Assembly (NCBI GenBank): GCA_002390745.1
Contig: DGQK01000063.1
Coordinates: 104,994-123,862 of the forward strand
DNA from: Bacteroidetes bacterium UBA4416
GTDB taxonomy: Bacteria > Bacteroidota > Bacteroidia > B-17B0 > Aurantibacillaceae
DNA: 18,869 nucleotides
Reading direction: 5' to 3'
In this document: positions 13,180-18,869 of the stretch, piece by piece
Position numbering within the stretch: position 1 is the stretch's first letter
How the letters are laid out: every line of letters starts with the position of its first letter
The notes under the pieces: generated by a model
Told to the model about the DNA's origin: nothing
Databases searched by the model: none
Seen by the model: only the letters and a program-made list of their open reading frames with translations
Made by a program: the position numbers and the translations under genes

Positions 13180-16100
13180 CTACGCATAGCGTATCACATA
13201 GATAATATTGGAAGTCAGCTTCGTATTATCGATCACTTCCAGTGTTAGATGCGAAAATGTGGCAATGGTATCTTTAATAAGAGTGCCACTCACGAAATGC
13301 AGGCCATCGGTTTGTGTTTTATTGAAGCCGAATACTTTCGTGCTCATGAACTCCGTATACCAGGTGCCTTTCTGGCGGTTGGCAATGTCCTTGTCGGCAT
13401 CGCGGATAACCAGTACACCTCCCTGTTTGAGCTTAGCCACGCAATTGCGGATCACCTGTACCTGCTGCTCTTCTTTGAGGTAATGCAATACATCGCTGAT
13501 GATAAAGCCATCCGACTCGGGGAATTCGAAGCTGGTGACGTCGCCTACCGCAAACGACAACTTATCCGATTTGTCGACACAGTTATCAGCTACGGCAATT
13601 TTATCGTCGTCGTAGTCCACACCCAGGATCGTACGCTGCCTTCCTTTGTACATGAGCATATACGGCAAAAAGCCGTAGCCGCAACCCACATCCACGATCT
13701 GTCCCTGTTTGGGCATCAGGCTTTCAAAGAGGGCGTAATTGCCCTCCAAGGCTGTTTTGATGCGGCAGTACCATTCTAGTACCGGCCCTTTGTAAATATA
13801 GTTGCGGATCAGGCGGGAGCGGTAATAGCTCACCGGCTCAAACTCTTCGCGCAGGAGCGCATATTCCCTGCGCATGTAGGCGCATATCTGTTTGGTACGC
13901 TCCTGGTAGGTGGTGCCGAAGGAGGCATTATCCTGTGTGATCCTTGGCAGGACCTTTACCGTAAGCGCGCCGTCCTTGAAGTGAAAATCATGTTTTGTTA
14001 CTGTATCGCCGGCGCCATGAATGAGCAGGGGAATAACATCCAGCTTCAGCTGTTCTGCCAGCAGGAAAGCGCCTTTGTGAAATCGGTGGATCTCACCATC
14101 CACACTGCGCGTACCCTCCGGGAAGATCAATATGGAATAGCCCTGCTTCACCAGTGCTTCGAGTTTGACCAGGCTTTTTTCGTAGCCTTCGGAAGCCGGG
14201 TAATAATCTGCCAGCTTCACGATCCAGCCATAGAAAGGAGAATTGTAAACCCAATCGTTGGTAAACACAATCATCTTTGGGTAGAGTTGCAGGGTAAGCG
14301 CCAGGTCGATGTGCGACTGATGGTTGGCCACGATCACCGCAGGTTTCCGGAAAGTCTCGCCGCCGGTGTTAACGATGGTTTTCTTCACGTTCACAAAGCT
14401 GGCCAGCACTGCACGGAAAACATAAACGATGATATAATGAAAGATCAGCTTGCGGGTTGCTCTCTTTGCCGGGAAAACAGTAAAGAGAATAAGCCCGCAG
14501 AGAGTAATAAATAGCGAACCCAGCACAAAGCCGGCAAATCCGATGATGGTAATGAGCATGTACTTGGCGGTATACGGCAGTTTGCCTTTGTAGCGCCTGT
14601 TCAGCACCATCCAATTGAACAGCAACGGCTGTACGATGAAAGAAATAAAAACCACACACAGCATACCGATGATGGTGATTAGGGCAATGGATTTGAGGGC
14701 GGGATGTTTGGCAAAAACCATCACGCCAATACCGATGATGGTGATGAGTGCCGACAGGAGAATAGAGGATTTAAAAGAATCAAGGTTCTTTTTGCCATAC
14801 TTGTATTCGGTAAGCAGGCCATCCATGATGAAGATGCTGTAGTCGTCGCCCAGACCAAAAATAAAGGTAGAAATGATGATGTTGATGATGTTGAATTGAA
14901 TGCCAAACAGGGCCATGATTCCCAGGATCCAGAGCCAGCTGATGAACATGGGCAGAAAATTGATGACTGCCAGCTCAATGCGGCCATGGTTCAGCAGCAT
15001 AAAGCCAAATACCAGGATAGACGTGATGAGCAAAATGGTGTTGAAATCAGAGCTGATCACCTCGACGAATTTCGCTGTCAGGTTTTGCTTGTCGAACACC
15101 ACCACATTGGGGTCATCACCAAAGGCCTCATAAATGAGGTGGCGGTTCTCTGCCTCTACCTTGATGTGGTTGATGATAGTAGGTTTTCCGTTCACCTTCC
15201 CCACCCACTCTTTGAACAAGAGCTTCGACAGGGTGTCGGAATCCGCGGCAGATAAGGTTCCAGGGCTTTCTTCCAGCAAATTGTAAAACGAGGCGAAAGC
15301 ATTTTCCTTGAACTTGTAAGCAAGGCCTGCGTCGATGAGGTGTTTCTTCAAAGAGTCTTTCTTAGCTGCCGTAAAAAATGCATTCCAGCGCTGGATCCGG
15401 TTTTTCTGCTCCTGCTCCGACATAAACAAAGCGCTCACCGAAGCGTATTTTTTGATGAGGCCCTTTGCCTTCAGCCCCTGCAATTTGGCCGACACATTTT
15501 GATTATTGTCCAGGGCTTCGTTGAGCGTGGCGCCGTTGCTGAATACATAAACAGAACGGGCCGCAAAATGATTGACATCGTCGAGGTGCTTTTCAGCGGC
15601 CCGCAGCTTGTCCGTCATAAAACTCATGCGGTTCATATCGCTGTCGAAGGATACGGACCGTGCAAACCAGGCAAATACCAGCGTCAGCAGGAAAGCAGCT
15701 ACCACGATCACCTTATTCTTATCGTAGCGGTATGAGGTGATCCGGTCGATCCAGTTGCTGTGCTGTGGCTTATGCCCGTTTTCCAAGGCACCGGAGGCTT
15801 CCGGGGACACCGAAGCCTCTTTTTTAAAGCTGAAGCGCAACAGATGCGGCAATACAATGATCGAGAACAGCATGGCGCCGATGAGCGAAAAAGCGGCGAA
15901 CAGGCCGAAATCGTGTAAGGCTTCCGACTTGGCAAACATCAGGCTCAGAAAAGCACCCACCGTAGTGGTACAGCCAATGAGCATGGGAAGGGTGAGGTCT
16001 TTCAACACCGTTGTCACATCGCGGGTGTGCTTGTAGTGGGTGAAAAAATGCAGGGAATAATTAATGGCAATCCCCAGCACCACCGCTCCTGCCCCAATGG

Positions 16101-17067
16101 CTATAGCCGACACCACGCCTTTGAACACAAACAACAGCCCCAGTGAGAATACCATTCCAAAGGCTACCGGGAAGAGAATGAAGATGGTAACCAGCGGGTT
16201 TTTAAAATAGAAGCCGAGGATGAGGGCAATCAGGATCACGGCAATGCCGGTGGTGTAGAGGCTGTCTTTTCGCAACTGTCCGGCATTTCCGGCAGACACC
16301 ATCGCTGCGCCGAAAGGCTCTGTTTTCACGATGGCGCTTTTCAGGTTAGCCTGGTCGGCAATACTGTCGGCACTATGGATCAGGTGGGCGTTGCCCTTGG
16401 TATCGTTTGGCAGATGCGCCGGGGTAATGAACAGCAAGAGGTGCCTGTGATCCCGGGTAACGATGTGGCCGTTATAGGTCTCGAAGTTCTCATCGAGCTG
16501 TATGCCCTGCAGCTTTTTAAGTGCAATCGGCGTAAAGTGCAGTGGGTCGCGCTGGATGTACCTGCCCAGCACCATGCCCGAAGGCGAAAGCAGGACGTCA
16601 TAATCCTTTTTGAGCGTGGCGGCAATGCTATCGTGAGCGATGAGTCCCGATATCCGGGCATAATCGCCTTCTTCAAGGAATAAGGGCAGGTTACGGTAAA
16701 ACAGGTCGTAAACCTGCTGCATGCGATCGTCTTCCAGCCTGAAAGTGATGTCTTTGTAATCGGTAGGTTTCAGGGTTCTGAGCAAGGCGGCATGTACCGA
16801 ATCTGCAAGGTCTGCCATCTGATCGGCTTGTTCCGGCTTAGCTACCGAAAAATGCAGGATGAGCTTATCCTTTGATTTTAAGTTCTCCAGGATGGAATTG
16901 ATGGAGCGCGAATTTTTATCGGAAGGCACAAAACGGGTAATGTCTTCTTCCAGTCCGATCTTCGAAGCCAGGAAACCAAGCAGCCCGCAACAAAAGAGCA
17001 CTAATATGATAAAAACCGTTTTGCGTTTTTGAAAGAAATGGTATAGCAAAAGGGACAAATTAAACAT
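13180..17067 (-). CDS. Trifunctional MMPL transporter/lysophospholipid acyltransferase/SAM methyltransferase
   Basis: A 1295-residue three-part fusion. Residues 1-870 are an RND/MMPL-type permease with a first membrane helix at ~18-38, two periplasmic regions, and two helix clusters at about 270-420 and 675-850 (GLGDDYSIFIMDG near 740 in the second). Residues ~895-1085 are a PlsC-type acyltransferase with the HX4D motif NHQSHID (His916, Asp921) and FPEGTRS (982-988). Residues ~1110-1295 are a class I methyltransferase with motif I VDVGCGYG (Asp1126). This fusion is typical of Bacteroidota and is usually seen in flexirubin/aryl-polyene pigment clusters, where it is thought to move or attach the polyene lipid to the outer membrane. 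None of the pigment genes is in this window. The ATG at 17065-17067 gives a normal N-terminal helix. All key catalytic motifs look intact. Confidence 0.93.
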   Translation of the reverse strand: MFNLSLLLYHFFQKRKTVFIILVLFCCGLLGFLASKIGLEEDITRFVPSDKNSRSINSILENLKSKDKLILHFSVAKPEQADQMADLADSVHAALLRTLKPTDYKDITFRLEDDRMQQVYDLFYRNLPLFLEEGDYARISGLIAHDSIAATLKKDYDVLLSPSGMVLGRYIQRDPLHFTPIALKKLQGIQLDENFETYNGHIVTRDHRHLLLFITPAHLPNDTKGNAHLIHSADSIADQANLKSAIVKTEPFGAAMVSAGNAGQLRKDSLYTTGIAVILIALILGFYFKNPLVTIFILFPVAFGMVFSLGLLFVFKGVVSAIAIGAGAVVLGIAINYSLHFFTHYKHTRDVTTVLKDLTLPMLIGCTTTVGAFLSLMFAKSEALHDFGLFAAFSLIGAMLFSIIVLPHLLRFSFKKEASVSPEASGALENGHKPQHSNWIDRITSYRYDKNKVIVVAAFLLTLVFAWFARSVSFDSDMNRMSFMTDKLRAAEKHLDDVNHFAARSVYVFSNGATLNEALDNNQNVSAKLQGLKAKGLIKKYASVSALFMSEQEQKNRIQRWNAFFTAAKKDSLKKHLIDAGLAYKFKENAFASFYNLLEESPGTLSAADSDTLSKLLFKEWVGKVNGKPTIINHIKVEAENRHLIYEAFGDDPNVVVFDKQNLTAKFVEVISSDFNTILLITSILVFGFMLLNHGRIELAVINFLPMFISWLWILGIMALFGIQFNIINIIISTFIFGLGDDYSIFIMDGLLTEYKYGKKNLDSFKSSILLSALITIIGIGVMVFAKHPALKSIALITIIGMLCVVFISFIVQPLLFNWMVLNRRYKGKLPYTAKYMLITIIGFAGFVLGSLFITLCGLILFTVFPAKRATRKLIFHYIIVYVFRAVLASFVNVKKTIVNTGGETFRKPAVIVANHQSHIDLALTLQLYPKMIVFTNDWVYNSPFYGWIVKLADYYPASEGYEKSLVKLEALVKQGYSILIFPEGTRSVDGEIHRFHKGAFLLAEQLKLDVIPLLIHGAGDTVTKHDFHFKDGALTVKVLPRITQDNASFGTTYQERTKQICAYMRREYALLREEFEPVSYYRSRLIRNYIYKGPVLEWYCRIKTALEGNYALFESLMPKQGQIVDVGCGYGFLPYMLMYKGRQRTILGVDYDDDKIAVADNCVDKSDKLSFAVGDVTSFEFPESDGFIISDVLHYLKEEQQVQVIRNCVAKLKQGGVLVIRDADKDIANRQKGTWYTEFMSTKVFGFNKTQTDGLHFVSGTLIKDTIATFSHLTLEVIDNTKLTSNIIYVIRYA

Positions 17068-17437
17068 AGGGGTTAAAGATAATAAAAAAGACCTGACCGG
17101 CTGAATACCCCTATAAATTTTGTAAGCCTCTTCACAGGCAAAATCCTGACATTTAGCCTTCAGGTTCGGAGCACCGGTGAGCGCAGGGCTCTATCCATTC
17201 AGCCGGGAGCGATATCTCTTAATATCTTACCGCAGCCGGTGCAAGCATCTAATGGGAGAAACAATAATAAATTCAGTACCAGGCGGTTCAAGGATCTATT
17301 TATAAAAAATAATCCGGAAAGCTTCGCCATACAGGAAAATAATATTAAACTTGAGCAGAACCAACAGAAAGGAGATCATGAACTGACAACTGATGTTCCG
17401 GATATTGGTTTCAAACTAAACAAAATGCATCATTTAC
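17068..17437. other. 370-bp divergent intergenic region
   Basis: This lies between the divergent trifunctional gene and the sugar kinase gene. It holds the inverted repeat at 17097-17206 and the 8-bp palindrome CACCGGTG (17172-17179). A near -7 box, TATCTTTA on the minus strand (17074-17081), lies directly before the trifunctional gene; it has one mismatch and would leave almost no leader. No TAnnTTTG box for the kinase gene was found. No convincing coding sequence is present. Confidence 0.5.
17097..17206. repeat. 10-bp inverted repeat enclosing a 90-bp structured segment
   Basis: CCGGCTGAAT (17097-17106) and ATTCAGCCGG (17197-17206) are perfect inverted copies. Inside, TTTTG..CCT can pair with AGGCAAAA, CCTGA with TCAGG, and CACCGGTG is self-complementary. 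No T-run follows on either strand, so this is not a plain terminator. It resembles no riboswitch class that I recognise. It could be a leader RNA, a small RNA or a palindromic element. Confidence 0.5.
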
Positions 17438-18280
17438 ATGTCGACATTAATCGCTGATAGCGGCTCTACAAAAACAGACTGGGTTCTGATAAAAGACAAG
17501 AATATCATTTTCCAATACCAAACCATTGGTTTTAATCCTTACTTCCAAAGCAGTGAGGATATTTACAACGAGATCAAGGATATGCTGATCCCTGTACTCC
17601 AGGACCAGCTTTTCGACATCAGGCATATCGCCTATTATGGCGCTGGCTGCTCTACACCCAATAAGGTGCAGGTGGTGAAACAAGGGCTGTACCTGGCTTT
17701 CGGGAACATTCTATCGGAAGTGAACCACGATTTGCTTGCTTCAGCCAGGGCCCTGTTCGGCAAAGAAAAGGGCATTGCCTGTATCCTCGGCACCGGCAGC
17801 AACAGTTGCCTGTACGACGGAGAGTCGGTTGTTGAGAACATCCCCTCTGTAGGTTACCTGTTTGGCGATCACGGCAGCGGCGCCACCATTGGCCGTACCT
17901 TTGTACAGCGCTATTTCGACGGGGAGCTGCCTCCCCACCTGGTGGCGGCTTTCGAAAAAGCAGGTTACCACCGCGAGATCATCCTGGAGAATGTTTACAA
18001 AAAGCCAATGCCAAGCAAGTACCTGGCCAGCATCGTTACATTCATGTCTGCCTACAATAATGACAGCTGCATCAAAGACATCATCAGGGATTGCTTCCGG
18101 GAGTTCTTCAAGGCCCAGGTGTCCAAATACACCAATGCCAAAGAGCTCTCTGTAAATTCAGTAGGCTCTATCGGCTACCATTACCGCGAACTGCTGGAGG
18201 ATGTGGCCAAAGAACAGGGCTATACCATAGGCAACATCATCAAATCGCCGATGGAGGGTTTGATCAGGTACCACAGCTAA
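17438..18280 (+). CDS. BadF/BadG-type sugar kinase, N-acetylglucosamine kinase-like
   Basis: A 280-residue cytoplasmic kinase of the ASKHA superfamily. The phosphate-1 loop is at the N-terminus (ADSGSTKTDW, residues 6-15), the second phosphate motif is LGTGSNS (117-123), and the sugar/nucleotide segment is GDHGSGATIG (143-152). Length and motifs match Bacteroidota proteins annotated as N-acetylglucosamine kinase, which phosphorylate GlcNAc for amino-sugar use or cell-wall recycling. The substrate cannot be proved from sequence, and glucosamine or another amino sugar is possible. The ATG at 17438 places the phosphate loop at the usual distance. It stands alone on the plus strand, divergent from the trifunctional gene and convergent with the MFS gene (117 bp between stops). 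Confidence 0.85.
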   Translation: MSTLIADSGSTKTDWVLIKDKNIIFQYQTIGFNPYFQSSEDIYNEIKDMLIPVLQDQLFDIRHIAYYGAGCSTPNKVQVVKQGLYLAFGNILSEVNHDLLASARALFGKEKGIACILGTGSNSCLYDGESVVENIPSVGYLFGDHGSGATIGRTFVQRYFDGELPPHLVAAFEKAGYHREIILENVYKKPMPSKYLASIVTFMSAYNNDSCIKDIIRDCFREFFKAQVSKYTNAKELSVNSVGSIGYHYRELLEDVAKEQGYTIGNIIKSPMEGLIRYHS

Positions 18281-18397
18281 GAAGGCTTCCTGCTTTTTGC
18301 CACGAACGGCCTGGCAACGCCGGCACCGGCATGCTTCATACGATCCGGCAGAAGATGCCGTAAAACACATGAAACCATGTTCGGAAAAACGTCCGTA

Positions 18398-18869
18398 TTA
18401 TAGCGCAGGGCTGGCTTCCTTATGCTTCATCAAAGGAATCAGCAACAGCAGGCCCAGGATAAAGAAAACGATCAGCGATAACACGGCCGGGCGCATGCCG
18501 CCCATGATCTGGCTGATGGTGCCGAATAACACGGTTCCGAGGATCATGCCCAGTTTTTCTACCACATCGTAGAAACTGAAAAAGCTGGTATGGTCCTGCG
18601 TAGCCGGCAGGTACTTACTGTAGGTGCTTCGCGACAGTGCCTGGATCCCGCCCATTACGAGGCCTACCAGGAAAGCCACAATATAAAAGTGCATCGGTGT
18701 TCTCACCACCAGGTAAGTGAACACACAAATGAAAATCCAGATAAGAATGGCAGCCATGAGGGATTTGATGTTTCCGACAATGGTGGAGAGCCACGAAAAC
18801 AGGTAAGAGCCTGCAATGCCCACAAACTGGATGATAAGGATGCTGACGATGAGGGAGGTCGTCTTGGTT
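18398..18869 (-). CDS. MFS transporter, UMF1 type (partial, 5' end outside the window)
   Basis: The C-terminal 156 residues of a membrane transporter; the reading frame stays open to the window edge, so the start lies beyond 18869. At least four membrane helices are seen, with the loop LSRSTYSKYLPATQDHTSFF followed by SFYDVVEKLGMILG, a pattern of the UMF1/Atg22-like major facilitator group in bacteria. Translation upstream of the first internal candidate start gives LIVSILIIQFVGIAGSYLF, which fits the family, so the gene is cut by the edge rather than short. The substrate is unknown. The protein ends in KHKEASPAL. It is convergent with the sugar kinase; a weak CGGCA/TGCCG hairpin (about 18344-18358) lies in the gap. 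Confidence 0.85.
   Translation of the reverse strand, partial: TKTTSLIVSILIIQFVGIAGSYLFSWLSTIVGNIKSLMAAILIWIFICVFTYLVVRTPMHFYIVAFLVGLVMGGIQALSRSTYSKYLPATQDHTSFFSFYDVVEKLGMILGTVLFGTISQIMGGMRPAVLSLIVFFILGLLLLIPLMKHKEASPAL

Noticed and set aside
17097..17250. Possible tRNA or riboswitch in the divergent gap
   Set aside because: No cloverleaf with a T-loop GTTCGAnTC and no conserved core of the TPP, cobalamin, SAM or preQ1 classes could be found. Only the inverted repeat is supported.
17239..17457. 72-codon open frame upstream of the sugar kinase
   Set aside because: It needs a GTG start, overlaps the kinase gene by 20 bp, has no recognisable domain or signal, and has a low-complexity Asn/Lys-rich composition expected from AT-rich intergenic DNA.

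Overview
The window looks like chromosomal DNA of a Bacteroidota bacterium, most likely in or near the Chitinophagaceae (family placement is inferred from protein style only). Several genes have the Bacteroidota -7 promoter box (TAnnTTTG), one with a -33 TTTG box at exactly 19 bp. Start codons are mostly preceded by A-rich leaders rather than Shine-Dalgarno sequences. Bacteroidota-typical families are present: HYC_CC_PP, the MMPL/acyltransferase/methyltransferase fusion, a SiaC-like DUF1987 protein and a carboxypeptidase-like-domain TonB receptor.

Region 1 (1-3083, all minus strand, AT-richer than the rest) is an accessory locus. It reads, in transcription order: a Crp/Fnr-family regulator (2505-3083), an outer-membrane-type protein (1801-2421), a 61-residue lipoprotein (1500-1685), a second paralogous outer-membrane-type protein (535-1158) and a four-helix DUF6326-type membrane protein (75-497). 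The two paralogs have matching upstream regions: the same Fnr-type 14-bp site, the same -7 box and identical spacing, which puts the site near -41. Behind the promoter of the second paralog lies a decayed copy of the 3' end of the regulator gene (about 1240-1341). The locus therefore seems to have arisen by duplication of a whole regulator-promoter-target cassette, followed by loss of one regulator copy.

Region 2 (3168-6494, minus) is a metal-related set: an HYC_CC_PP Cys-rich protein with a TTG start, a periplasmic heavy-metal-associated domain protein and a TonB-dependent receptor. It ends in a large nested inverted repeat that looks like a terminator with an oversized loop.

Region 3 (6572-13065) is mostly housekeeping and signalling: NAD-dependent DNA ligase LigA, a STAS/SEC14-like DUF7793 protein, a DEAD-box RNA helicase, a secreted beta-barrel-type protein, an orphan SiaC-like DUF1987 protein, an RluF-type pseudouridine synthase and a DnaJ-KTSC fusion.

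Region 4 (13180-18869) has a 1295-residue MMPL permease/lysophospholipid acyltransferase/methyltransferase fusion with no pigment-cluster genes around it, a BadF/BadG-type sugar kinase (N-acetylglucosamine kinase-like) and the 3' part of an MFS transporter of the UMF1 type, cut by the window edge.

Two copies (5933-6025 and 10534-10613) of an interspersed palindromic element share conserved arms but have unrelated, self-complementary cores. Two further large inverted repeats (3168-3270 and 17097-17206) lie in other intergenic gaps. No tRNA, rRNA, CRISPR array, insertion sequence or prophage gene was seen. No wholly new multi-gene system is evident. The strongest candidates for something undescribed are the duplicated regulator/outer-membrane cassette and the constant-arm, variable-core repeat family.
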